A stretch of DNA of 64,000 nucleotides. It comes from Ruminococcaceae bacterium YAD3003. GTDB lineage: Bacteria > Bacillota > Clostridia > Saccharofermentanales > Saccharofermentanaceae. Position 1 is the first letter of the stretch, and each line of letters starts with the position of its first letter. Below the pieces are notes generated by a model, which saw only the letters and a program-made list of their open reading frames with translations, did not search any database and had not been told where the DNA came from. The position numbers and the translations under genes are program-made. The stretch lies in contig FNPA01000008.1 of NCBI GenBank assembly GCA_900107185.1, positions 103,541 through 167,540 on the forward strand. The letters are read 5' to 3'. Positions 8,568 through 16,183 of this stretch are shown here, one piece after another.

Positions 8568-9630
8568 ATGTATCACTGCAACCTCTGATTTCTGCGCTCT
8601 TAATACGTCCCAATATTTGAATATACTTACCCTTTCTTCCGCACGGGCAATCATCTTCACCTAATACGATTCCTTCATCTTCAGTAAGGAGCGAATGACC
8701 AGGATAGGAATGAGGCAAGACCGATACGACCTGAATCAGTCCTTTTTCGCCATTTTTCTTAACAGAAAAATCCAAAGGATCTCTTATGATCACATCAGAA
8801 TAAATACTTGCATGAAGATGGCCACACTCGCATTCTGCATATATGCATCCGGTTTGCTCAACCATTCCGTAATGATCCAGGAAATGCCTTATTCCGAAAG
8901 TCTCTGTAATTTTCTGTTTGAATACGTCCTGGGAAACACTCTCGGAGATGAGTTTTTTCCATCCGCCTCCGGTCATAAGGAATGCATCGGAAAGATCATA
9001 TTTTGAGAAATCCAATGCATTTGAATTCAGGAACAGACTCTGCCATACAATAAAGGTAAAACCAAAAATAATAAATCTCTGACCGCTATACTTCTCAAGA
9101 AAATCCTTAACAATGTCAACATTTAACGTCATGTCATCGTTCAATGCATAGACCATCTCACGGGCAACTACCTGAAGGCCGATAATAGCAGCACCACGGG
9201 CGGAAAAAGAATCTCTGTTCTTGACAGTAGCCTTAGAATCAATAACAAGTATCGGAAGTCTCTTTTTTCCCCAGTAATCACTAAGGATCTTTACCATGAC
9301 CTTTTGCTGGATCATTGCAGTCTCTTTATCCACAAAGATCTTGGAAACACGCTGACCGGTAGTTCCGGATGAAGTCATGATTTTAAACACATCTTCTCTT
9401 GGAATACTTAGAAGATCAACATCTTTAAAAGTTCTTACGGGGAAAAAAGGAATATCAGCCGGTGTCCTTACGCTAACAGGATCAAAACCGACTGCATCAA
9501 GATAATTCGAATAGTTCTTACACCTTTCCTTATGAAATGCAGTCAATTCAAGAAGTTCCTTAGTCAGGAGCTTGCTTTTTGCATCTTTATCCAATTCATA
9601 TGGCTGTAACTCATAGAAATTATCAATCAT
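8539..9630 (-). CDS. LuxE-family acyl-protein synthetase
   Basis: 363 residues. SSGTTGQRVSK near residue 95 is the phosphate loop of the acyl-adenylate (ANL-like) LuxE/PaaK group. DHYGMVEQTG, a cysteine-rich segment (CIYAECECGH) and a C-terminal CPCGRKG complete the family pattern. LuxE activates a carboxylic acid with ATP, forms an acyl-enzyme, and hands the acyl group to LuxC. The ATG at 9630 lies in an 8-nt overlap (ATGATTGA) with the stop of the transketolase C-subunit gene, with GGAAGG upstream; a TTG 27 nt earlier is the alternative. The acid substrate is unknown; a short or branched acid is plausible in this sugar context. Confidence 0.85.
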   Translation of the reverse strand: MIDNFYELQPYELDKDAKSKLLTKELLELTAFHKERCKNYSNYLDAVGFDPVSVRTPADIPFFPVRTFKDVDLLSIPREDVFKIMTSSGTTGQRVSKIFVDKETAMIQQKVMVKILSDYWGKKRLPILVIDSKATVKNRDSFSARGAAIIGLQVVAREMVYALNDDMTLNVDIVKDFLEKYSGQRFIIFGFTFIVWQSLFLNSNALDFSKYDLSDAFLMTGGGWKKLISESVSQDVFKQKITETFGIRHFLDHYGMVEQTGCIYAECECGHLHASIYSDVIIRDPLDFSVKKNGEKGLIQVVSVLPHSYPGHSLLTEDEGIVLGEDDCPCGRKGKYIQILGRIKSAEIRGCSDTYADKLERQN

Positions 9631-10624
9631 TGCACTCAACCATAATCCTTCCGGCAATCTTTTCAGGACTTAATCCGGCTTCGTCCAAAACGAAAGCCTG
9701 AGATCCTGCCGGAAGGAAAGTATCATTAAAGCCGATAAACACCTGACGGGGAGCATTAGCTTTTGTGGCCTTATACTCGGCAACTGCGCTTCCCATACCA
9801 CCGATAACATTGTGTTCTTCTACACTTACAATTAAATCATAATCAGAAAAAATCTCATCAAGACCATCTTTATCAATCGGCTTAATCGTATGCATATTGA
9901 AAACAGAGCACTTTATATTGCTGCCTTCACTGTTTTCTATAATTTCAGCTGCAGCCAAGGAACGGGAAACCATAAGTCCTGTAGCAATAATAACTACATT
10001 CATTTTACCGGAATGTAATTCAGTATTCTTCAAACACTTAAGCTTACCCGGAACAAAATCATAATCTTCTTTATATACTACAGGGCAATTAAGTCCGCCG
10101 CTTAATCTGATATATATCGGATCGTCGACAGACGCGGCGTACTGAGTAACTTTAATTGCTTCAAAAGAATCTGCCGGAGAAAAAACCTTAAGATTAGGAA
10201 GCGCTCTGGTAAAAGCAATATCCTCGGTAGCCCAATGCGAAACACCCGATTTGGCTGCTACCACACCTGCTGCAGAACCGATAATCTTAACGTTAAGTTT
10301 TAAATGCGAAAGATGCTGCCTTACATGTTCCAAACTGCGGACAGCAATAAATGAGGCATATGTAGTGGCAAATACCATATCACCATCCATAGCAAGACCA
10401 GCAGCTATGCCTATCATATTCTGCTCGGCGATTCCTACATTGATCAGTTTATCCGGATATGCAGCCTTAAATCTGTCCATACCTGACAACAAAGCCAAAT
10501 CCGCTGTAAGCAACTTCAGATTATCGTGTTCAGCAGCAATTTCCGGCATGGCAATAGAAAAAACAGATCCGCGCTGACCAAGTCTTGACCATGTTTTAAT
10601 GTTAACAGGAGTAACCTTTATCAT
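9623..10624 (-). CDS. Transketolase-like protein, C-terminal (pyrimidine-binding) subunit
   Basis: 333 residues covering the pyrimidine and C-terminal domains of transketolase/DXS. NVGIAEQNMIGIAAGLA contains the catalytic glutamate that activates ThDP, and SGVSHWATEDIAFTRALPN is the conserved histidine-containing segment. It needs the partner encoded just upstream, with which it overlaps by 4 nt (ATGA). Split transketolases occur in natural-product and polysaccharide clusters, where they transfer a two-carbon ketol unit onto an acceptor aldehyde. Its place between the N-subunit and luxE suggests that the acceptor could be the LuxC aldehyde; this is inference. A pentose-phosphate housekeeping role cannot be excluded. 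Confidence 0.88.
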   Translation of the reverse strand: MIKVTPVNIKTWSRLGQRGSVFSIAMPEIAAEHDNLKLLTADLALLSGMDRFKAAYPDKLINVGIAEQNMIGIAAGLAMDGDMVFATTYASFIAVRSLEHVRQHLSHLKLNVKIIGSAAGVVAAKSGVSHWATEDIAFTRALPNLKVFSPADSFEAIKVTQYAASVDDPIYIRLSGGLNCPVVYKEDYDFVPGKLKCLKNTELHSGKMNVVIIATGLMVSRSLAAAEIIENSEGSNIKCSVFNMHTIKPIDKDGLDEIFSDYDLIVSVEEHNVIGGMGSAVAEYKATKANAPRQVFIGFNDTFLPAGSQAFVLDEAGLSPEKIAGRIMVECND

Positions 10625-11475
10625 GATATTCCTCCGGTTAATTCAGCTCTGGCTTTCTCATATTCATCCTGTGATAAACGGTGATGATGCCATTCAGGTC
10701 TGTTCTCAATAAATGAGACGCCTTTGCCCTTCACGGTATCAGCTATGATCACATGAGGTTTACCCTTAGGATCTTCAGCAAATGCCTTCAGAAGATCATA
10801 TGTATCATGTCCGTTGCATTCAGATACGAACCAATTAAAGCTTCTGAATTTATCAGAAAGATTCTCAATTGCCATAACTGATTCGGTATCACCGTCATAA
10901 GACAAATGATTTCTGTCAATAATTGCAACAAGATTATCGAGCTTATAATGTGCGCCTGACATCAAAGCTTCCCAAATAGAGCCTTCATTAAGCTCTCCGT
11001 CACCCATCAGGATATAAATCTTATTTCCTCTGTTTTTTTCTTTCGAACTCAGAGCAAGACCAACTCCGACTGAAATAGCCATTCCCAGACTTCCGCCTGA
11101 ATATTCAAGTCCGATCTCCTGCCTTTGCGGATAACCCGTAAGTCTACCGCCATCCTTTTGAAACTCCAGGATTTCTTCCCGTTTGATAAAACCGGCTTCT
11201 GCAAGAGCAGGAATATGTGAGAGCACACAGTGATTCTTACTGGGAATAAACCTGTCACGATCCGGATTCAACGGATTCTCGATATCAAGATGCAAGACCT
11301 CTCCATACAAGACAGACATTATTTCAACGCAAGACAAACTGCCGCCCAAGTGAGATCCATTATTACCGGAAGCCAATGCCATATCCATTGCATCAAGACG
11401 AATACGCAAGGACATGTCAGCTAATCTCTTTGCATTTTCTTCAGATACATTAATCTTTCGGCTCTTATCGATCAA
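10621..11475 (-). CDS. Transketolase-like protein, N-terminal (ThDP-binding) subunit
   Basis: 284 residues of the ThDP pyrophosphate-binding domain. GDGELNEGSIWEAL followed by IIDRN is the canonical ThDP/Mg motif, and GGSLSCVEIM near the N-terminus supplies the cofactor-contacting glycines. SKNH replaces the usual SKGHA motif but keeps the histidine. It forms the other half of the enzyme with the product of the next gene. The gene overlaps the SDR stop upstream by 4 nt, so SDR, N-subunit and C-subunit are translationally linked. Together the two subunits total about 617 residues, close to a full-length transketolase. Confidence 0.88.
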   Translation of the reverse strand: MIDKSRKINVSEENAKRLADMSLRIRLDAMDMALASGNNGSHLGGSLSCVEIMSVLYGEVLHLDIENPLNPDRDRFIPSKNHCVLSHIPALAEAGFIKREEILEFQKDGGRLTGYPQRQEIGLEYSGGSLGMAISVGVGLALSSKEKNRGNKIYILMGDGELNEGSIWEALMSGAHYKLDNLVAIIDRNHLSYDGDTESVMAIENLSDKFRSFNWFVSECNGHDTYDLLKAFAEDPKGKPHVIIADTVKGKGVSFIENRPEWHHHRLSQDEYEKARAELTGGIS

Positions 11476-12230
11476 ACTCTGCCACCATCCAATATCAATA
11501 TCTGACCCGTCATGTAAGCTGCATCATCAGAAGCGATATATAAAGCTGCTTTTGCTATTTCTTCAGGTTTACCCATACGGGAAATACTCATTCTGTCCAT
11601 AACCTTCTGAAGTTCTTCAGCAGACTTGTAATTCCCCATCTCTGTATCGACCAGTCCGGGAGCAATACCGTTAACTCTGATATTGTACTGGCCTAACTCT
11701 CTTGCCACAGATTTGGTTATCCAGATCAATGAAGCTTTACTCGAACCATAGGCAAGATAACCGGGAGAAGTCTCTATCCCGCCAACGGAACATATATTTA
11801 TTATGCATCCGGATTTCTGTCTCATCATGACCCGCGAAACCAATTGCATAATAAGTACGGGAGCAAAGACGTTGACCTGATAAACTTCTCTCATCTTATC
11901 TGTTGAAGTCATTGTCATAAGAGCACCATAAGCTATACCGGCATTATTCACAAGAACATCAATAGGTTTTTTATAGCTGATTATCGTCTTAATGCCATTC
12001 TTAATCTCATCTTCACTCATCAAATCAAAATAGACAGGTATTAACTCTGTTCCTGTAGACGAAGACAAATCCTTAAGGAAAGACTCAAATTCATTATTCT
12101 CTGTTCTGGCACAGGCGAACACATCATAGCCGGCAGCAGCAAATGCTTCTACCATAGCTCTGCCGATACCCCTGTTAGCACCAGTAATTATCGCGGTTCC
12201 GGCTCTCTTGCTGATTCCATCATTACTCAT
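11472..12230 (-). CDS. SDR-family NAD(P)-dependent oxidoreductase (second copy)
   Basis: About 252 residues with TGANRGIG, NNAG, and the YGSSK catalytic motif of classical SDRs, ending in ILDGG. Sequence character is close to the SDR at 6589-7329 (both share the MMRQK segment after the central helix and an ITALVxxE/MGN loop region), so the two look like paralogs within one operon. It would use NAD(P)H to reduce a keto group on an acyl or sugar intermediate. The start is uncertain: ATG at 12230 or TTG at 12239, and the ribosome site is weak. It is the first enzyme gene after the membrane pair. Confidence 0.83.
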   Translation of the reverse strand: MSNDGISKRAGTAIITGANRGIGRAMVEAFAAAGYDVFACARTENNEFESFLKDLSSSTGTELIPVYFDLMSEDEIKNGIKTIISYKKPIDVLVNNAGIAYGALMTMTSTDKMREVYQVNVFAPVLIMQLVSRVMMRQKSGCIINICSVGGIETSPGYLAYGSSKASLIWITKSVARELGQYNIRVNGIAPGLVDTEMGNYKSAEELQKVMDRMSISRMGKPEEIAKAALYIASDDAAYMTGQILILDGGRV

Positions 12231-12265
12231 CAGGATCAAAAACCATCACTAAATATTTTATATAA

Positions 12266-12601
12266 TTATAAATTATAGATAATTATACCACAGATGATGA
12301 ATAACGACCCCAGCACCATCCTGGGGGAAATCTTCTCCTTAAGAAAAAAGAAGCATAATAAAGGTATATAGATGTATCCTGCCGCTTCCAATAAAGTACC
12401 CAATGTGAGCGGTACACCTGTATATGCATACATCGTAAGCAGAGTTGAAAGAATAAAAATCGAATAGGCTCCGATAACTCTGACATTCAGATACTCCCTG
12501 ATAACGCTGTCATATTTTTTGACAGCACTCTTCTTGAGAATTATCTGAGCAACGGAAGAAATAAATACAGAAATCAAAAAAATAAGAATGAACTTAAGCA
12601 T
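12266..12601 (-). CDS. Four-helix DMT/EamA-type half transporter, ArnE/ArnF-like
   Basis: A 111-residue protein with four predicted transmembrane helices (for example MLKFILIFLISVFISSVAQ and MVLGSLFIICGIIIY). Length and the LKEKISPRMVLGSLFIICGI C-terminus match half-size drug/metabolite-superfamily proteins such as ArnE and ArnF, which flip a lipid-linked aminosugar. The ATG at 12601 has GAGGAG upstream and lies in an 8-nt overlap (ATGCTTAA) with the previous membrane gene, implying equal synthesis of two subunits. I infer that the pair moves an undecaprenyl-phosphate-linked sugar outward. Confidence 0.75.
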   Translation of the reverse strand: MLKFILIFLISVFISSVAQIILKKSAVKKYDSVIREYLNVRVIGAYSIFILSTLLTMYAYTGVPLTLGTLLEAAGYIYIPLLCFFFLKEKISPRMVLGSLFIICGIIIYNL

Positions 12602-13004
12602 TGTGTCCGCTCTCCTCATCCATATTATTTTTCTTACTTTCCTTTATCTCACCGAAAATGAATATATACACTCCAATAAGAACTAAAACAGCACCGGCGA
12701 TCATCTTCCATGTAATTTCTTCTTTAAAAAAAACGATTCCCCAAATGATCCCGTAAATGATGCCTATTCCTTTACACGCATATGCAATAACCAGAGAGAT
12801 CCTCTTTAACACTTGCTGCCACAAGATAGCATAGACAAAGAGAATAAGGATCAAAGCTCCATAGAAAACAAAAAACTTAACCGATAAGAATTCCTGTCTT
12901 CCTGCCATCTTGGAACATACAGCCCCCAAAGACACAATAAACAGCGCTATCTGAAGTAAAACAAAAGCACCTATACTGAATTTCTTTTCGTTCACAGGAA
13001 ACAT
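12594..13004 (-). CDS. Four-helix DMT/EamA-type half transporter, partner subunit
   Basis: 136 residues from the chosen start with four hydrophobic helices (SIGAFVLLQIALFIVSLGAV, FVFYGALILILFVYAIL, LVIAYACKGIGIIYGIIWGIVFF, AGAVLVLIGVYIFIFG) and a charged tail. The last two helices carry the EamA-type FFKEEITWKMIAGAVLVLIGV pattern near a conserved glutamate. It is the likely heterodimer partner of the next gene. The longer frame beginning at 13052 would overlap the aminotransferase gene, so the start at 13004 is preferred. Substrate assignment as a lipid-linked aminosugar comes from the neighbouring ArnC-like transferase, not from this sequence. Confidence 0.72.
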   Translation of the reverse strand: MFPVNEKKFSIGAFVLLQIALFIVSLGAVCSKMAGRQEFLSVKFFVFYGALILILFVYAILWQQVLKRISLVIAYACKGIGIIYGIIWGIVFFKEEITWKMIAGAVLVLIGVYIFIFGEIKESKKNNMDEESGHNA

Positions 13005-13015
13005 CCCTTCAAAAC

Positions 13016-14155
13016 TCAGTTTTCCTGATAAAATGACTCGATCAGGTTGCAAATATACTCTATTTCATTCAGGTTCAGGTTGTAGTGCAAAGGCATTCTG
13101 AGCAGCCTCTCACTCTCTATAGTCGTATATCTGTCCTCTCCGCTGAATCTGCCGTATTTCAATCCTGCTTCAGCCGAATGTAAAGGAACATAATGGAAAA
13201 CCGGATTAACTTCTTTAGAACGGAGATAGGATATCAGCCTGGTTCTTTCATCAAGATCTTTGGTCTTTATATAAAACATATGCGCATTATGTGTGCAGCC
13301 ATCAGGAATAAAAGGCAATTTGATTCTGTCTTTGAGAACATCACTTGAGCTGAGCAATTCATAATACAGCTTCCATTTTTCCATCCTGTCATTAAGGATC
13401 TTATCCGCAGCTTCCAACTGCGCCCAGAGATAAGCGGCATTAAGTTCACTCGGAAGATAAGAACTGCCCTTATCAACCCATGTATATTTATCTACCTGAC
13501 CTCTGAAGAATTTAGATCTGTTAGTGCCCTTTTCTCTGATTATCTCCGCCTGCTCTATTTCATCCGGATCTCTTAACAGGATTGCACCACCCTCACCCAT
13601 ACAGTAGTTCTTAGTCTCGTGGAAACTGAAGCAGCCATAATCTCCAATAGAACCCAATGCCTTTCCCTTATACGAAGCACAGACACCCTGCGCAGCATCT
13701 TCAACTACTTTAAGGTTATTGCGCTTAGCAATATCCATTATCGTATCCATCTCACATCCGACTCCGGCATAATGAACCGGAACAATTACCTTGGTTTTCT
13801 CAGTAATGGCGTTCTCAATGAGTTTCTCATCAATATTCATCGTATCAGGTCTGATATCAACGAAAACTATCTTAGCGCCACGCAAAACAAAAGCATCAGC
13901 CGTTGAACAGAAAGTATAAGAAGACATTATTACTTCATCGCCTTCTTTAATGTCGCAAAGCATTGCAGCGATTTCCAAGGCATGAGTACACGATGTCGTA
14001 AGCATAGCTTTGGATACTCCGGTCGCTTCCTCCATCCATTTAGCGCATTTATGGGAATACTTACCGTCACCGCACAATCTATGCTCTACAGTAACTGCAT
14101 CCTTTATATAATCCAGCTCTTTGCCGACTAATGTAGGTTCGTTAAAGTTAATCAT
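13016..14155 (-). CDS. wecE: dTDP-4-amino-4,6-dideoxygalactose transaminase-like (DegT/WecE family)
   Basis: 379 residues of the PLP-dependent DegT/DnrJ/EryC1 sugar aminotransferase family, close to WecE/RffA. Lys182 in FHETKNY is the expected Schiff-base lysine, Asp153 in VEDAAQ contacts PLP, and the N-terminal NFNEPTLVGKELDYI matches WecE. The enzyme converts a dTDP-4-keto-6-deoxyhexose to the 4-amino sugar (Fuc4N) with glutamate. It is the first gene of the operon: AAGGTCGGATATG gives the ribosome site and a promoter lies ~30 bp upstream. The rml genes that would make its substrate are not in the window. The FHETKN motif and full length make the family call firm; exact sugar stereochemistry is inferred. 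Confidence 0.85.
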   Translation of the reverse strand: MINFNEPTLVGKELDYIKDAVTVEHRLCGDGKYSHKCAKWMEEATGVSKAMLTTSCTHALEIAAMLCDIKEGDEVIMSSYTFCSTADAFVLRGAKIVFVDIRPDTMNIDEKLIENAITEKTKVIVPVHYAGVGCEMDTIMDIAKRNNLKVVEDAAQGVCASYKGKALGSIGDYGCFSFHETKNYCMGEGGAILLRDPDEIEQAEIIREKGTNRSKFFRGQVDKYTWVDKGSSYLPSELNAAYLWAQLEAADKILNDRMEKWKLYYELLSSSDVLKDRIKLPFIPDGCTHNAHMFYIKTKDLDERTRLISYLRSKEVNPVFHYVPLHSAEAGLKYGRFSGEDRYTTIESERLLRMPLHYNLNLNEIEYICNLIESFYQEN

Positions 14156-14183
14156 ATCCGACCTTGTTAAAAAAATAATATAA

Positions 14184-14212
14184 ATTTTATCACACGAACA
14201 CTTTCACAACAA
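14184..14212 (-). promoter_or_regulatory. Sigma-A-type promoter of the glycan operon
   Basis: On the minus strand TTGTTG (14212-14207) and TAAAAT (14189-14184) are separated by exactly 17 bp, and the first gene starts ~28 bp downstream. No other good promoter is evident in the next 14 kb, so this probably drives the whole cluster. Confidence 0.6.
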
Positions 14213-14256
14213 AAGAAATAGCAATATTAATTCTATTATTGCAAAGCAAATCAAAA

Positions 14257-14283
14257 GGAGCTGTTCCGTAATGGAACAGCTCC
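14257..14283 (-). terminator. Hairpin terminator after the GGGtGRT gene
   Basis: GGAGCTGTTCC and its exact complement flank a 5-nt loop; on the minus strand the stem is followed by TTTTGATTTG. It separates the GGGtGRT transcript from the glycan operon promoter. Confidence 0.75.
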
Positions 14284-14313
14284 CTTATAGATTTATTCTA
14301 ATTCAACAGATAA

Positions 14314-15336
14314 TCAGAACTTGCCTGCCTTAGCAGCTTCCTCAACGGATACTGCTGTAGAAACAGTCATACCAACCATCGGGTTGTTACCAGCGCCGAT
14401 AAGACCCATCATCTCAACGTGAGCAGGAACTGAAGAAGAACCTGCGAACTGAGCGTCAGAGTGCATACGGCCCATAGTATCTGTCATACCGTAAGAAGCA
14501 GGACCTGCAGCCATGTTATCAGGGTGAAGTGTTCTACCTGTACCACCACCTGATGCAACTGAGAAGTACTTCTTGCCTGCCTCGAGGCGCTCCTTCTTAT
14601 ATGTACCTGCAACAGGGTGCTGGAATCTTGTAGGATTTGTTGAGTTACCTGTGATAGAAACGTCAACGTTCTCCTTCCAAAGAATAGCTACACCTTCCTG
14701 AACGTCATCTGCACCATAGCAGTTAACCTTTGCTCTCGGGGATGCAGGATCCTTTGAATAGCATGTTCTGGAGAGCTCCTTGAGCTCGCCTGTCTTGTAG
14801 TCATACTCTGTCTCAACATATGTGAAGCCGTTGATTCTGGAGATGATCTTTGCAGCATCCTTTCCAAGACCGTCAAGGATAACTCTGAGGGGCTTCTGAC
14901 GAACTCTGTTAGCCTTCTCAGCGATACCGATAGCGCCCTCTGCAGCTGCGAATGACTCGTGACCTGCGAGGAATGCGAAGCACTCTGTGTCCTCTTCGAG
15001 GAGCATCTTACCGAGGTTACCGTGGCCAAGACCTACCTTACGTCTGTCAGCAACAGAACCGGGAATGCAGAAAGCCTGGAGACCTTCACCGATTGCAGCA
15101 GCAGCGTCAGCAGCTCTTCTGCAGTTCTTCTTGATTGCGATAGCAGCACCTACTGTGTAAGCCCACTTAGCGTTCTCGAAGCAGATAGGCTGAATGCCTT
15201 CGATGAGGTGATAAACATCAAGACCTGCGTCCTTTGTGATCTTCTCAGCTTCTTCAATGGAAGCAATACCATACTCAGCGAGCTTAGCGTTGATCTGGGG
15301 TAATCTTCTCTCGTATGATTCAAATAACTCTGCCAT
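14314..15336 (-). CDS. GGGtGRT family protein
   Basis: 340 residues with the family's defining SGGGTGRTLHPDNMAAGPAS segment near residue 265, followed by a glycine/methionine-rich tail (GLIGAGNNPMVGMTVSTA). The family is widespread in anaerobic Firmicutes and almost always sits beside a NifU-like scaffold protein, as here, 13 nt downstream. No enzymatic role is established to my knowledge; an involvement in Fe-S or other metal-cofactor handling is suggested only by the partner. There is no signal peptide. Codon use is strongly biased to a few preferred codons, hinting at high expression. The ribosome site AAGGAGGAATGACAAATG supports the start. Confidence 0.9.
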   Translation of the reverse strand: MAELFESYERRLPQINAKLAEYGIASIEEAEKITKDAGLDVYHLIEGIQPICFENAKWAYTVGAAIAIKKNCRRAADAAAAIGEGLQAFCIPGSVADRRKVGLGHGNLGKMLLEEDTECFAFLAGHESFAAAEGAIGIAEKANRVRQKPLRVILDGLGKDAAKIISRINGFTYVETEYDYKTGELKELSRTCYSKDPASPRAKVNCYGADDVQEGVAILWKENVDVSITGNSTNPTRFQHPVAGTYKKERLEAGKKYFSVASGGGTGRTLHPDNMAAGPASYGMTDTMGRMHSDAQFAGSSSVPAHVEMMGLIGAGNNPMVGMTVSTAVSVEEAAKAGKF

Positions 15337-15349
15337 TTGTCATTCCTCC

Positions 15350-16042
15350 TTATTCCTTACGCGGGTCGATGAACTTAACAGCATCGTCAACACGTCCATA
15401 CTTACCTGAAGCCTTCTTGAGTGCTTCAGCAGGCTCGTCGCCCTTCTTGATGAAGTCCATCATCTTACCGAAGTTAACGAACTTGTAGCCGATGATCTCG
15501 TCGTTCTCGTCGATTGCGAGGTCTGTGATGTAACCGTCTGTGAGCTCGAGGTAACGGGGGCCCTTAGCGAGAGTACCGTATGTTGTACCTACCATTGAAC
15601 GAGCGCCCTTACCGAGGTCCTCGAGACCAGCGCCGATCTGGAGTCCGTCCTCAGAGAAAGCACTCTGTGTTCTACCATAAACAATCTGGAGGAAGAGTTC
15701 TCTCATTGCTGTGTTGATAGCGTCGCAAACAAGGTCTGTGTTAAGAGCTTCGAGAACTGTAAGTCCGGGAAGGATCTCAGATGCCATAGCAGCGGAGTGT
15801 GTCATACCAGAGCAACCGATTGTCTCAACCAATGCCTCCTGAATGATGCCGTCCTTAACGTTGAGGGACAGCTTACAAGCACCCTGCTGAGGAGCGCACC
15901 AGCCGATACCGTGTGTGTAACCGGAGATGTCCTTAACATCCTTTGCGCTAACCCACTTTGCTTCCTCAGGGATCGGTGCAGCACCGTGATGAACACCCTG
16001 ATGAACAGAGCACATGTTCTTGACTTCTGTCGAATAAATCAT
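15350..16042 (-). CDS. NifU-like iron-sulfur cluster assembly scaffold protein
   Basis: 230 residues related to the NifU/IscU N-terminal fold. Candidate ligand cysteines occur in NMCSVHQG, GIGWCAPQQGACK and ETIGCSGMTHSAAMA; the last resembles the IscU-type cysteine near a helix. The protein is longer than IscU, with a C-terminal extension containing YITDLAIDENDEIIGYKFVNFGKM. AAAGGAGAAATAGACATG fixes the start at 16042; a longer frame would run into the upstream terminator. It is co-transcribed with the GGGtGRT gene from a promoter at 16106-16134. General Fe-S scaffolding by ISC/SUF proteins is probably encoded elsewhere, so this pair likely serves a special target. Confidence 0.82.
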   Translation of the reverse strand: MIYSTEVKNMCSVHQGVHHGAAPIPEEAKWVSAKDVKDISGYTHGIGWCAPQQGACKLSLNVKDGIIQEALVETIGCSGMTHSAAMASEILPGLTVLEALNTDLVCDAINTAMRELFLQIVYGRTQSAFSEDGLQIGAGLEDLGKGARSMVGTTYGTLAKGPRYLELTDGYITDLAIDENDEIIGYKFVNFGKMMDFIKKGDEPAEALKKASGKYGRVDDAVKFIDPRKE

Positions 16043-16105
16043 GTCTATTTCTCCTTTCCTTTCAAGGAATTTGTTGGTGGAATGAAATATAGTTTCCGAG
16101 TAGTA

Positions 16106-16134
16106 ATTATATAAAAGCAAAGGGGTGTTTTCAA
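16106..16134 (-). promoter_or_regulatory. Promoter of the scaffold-GGGtGRT operon
   Basis: TTGAAA (16134-16129) and TATAAT (16111-16106) on the minus strand are spaced by 17 bp. The -35 box falls inside the loop and stem of the trp operon terminator (16122-16147). Confidence 0.65.
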
Positions 16135-16147
16135 CCGAAAACACCCC
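16122..16147 (-). terminator. Terminator of the trp operon
   Basis: GGGGTGTTTTC and its perfect complement enclose a 4-nt loop (AACC); the minus-strand side continues TTTGCTTTTATA. It lies 36 nt after the trpA stop codon. Confidence 0.85.
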
Positions 16148-16183
16148 ATATATTCGGGCAAATTAAAAAGTTTTAACGATTGT

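Noticed and set aside
7347..9657. Bioluminescence operon
   Set aside because: LuxC and LuxE are present, but there is no luxA, luxB, luxD or luxG, and the neighbours are sugar and ThDP enzymes.
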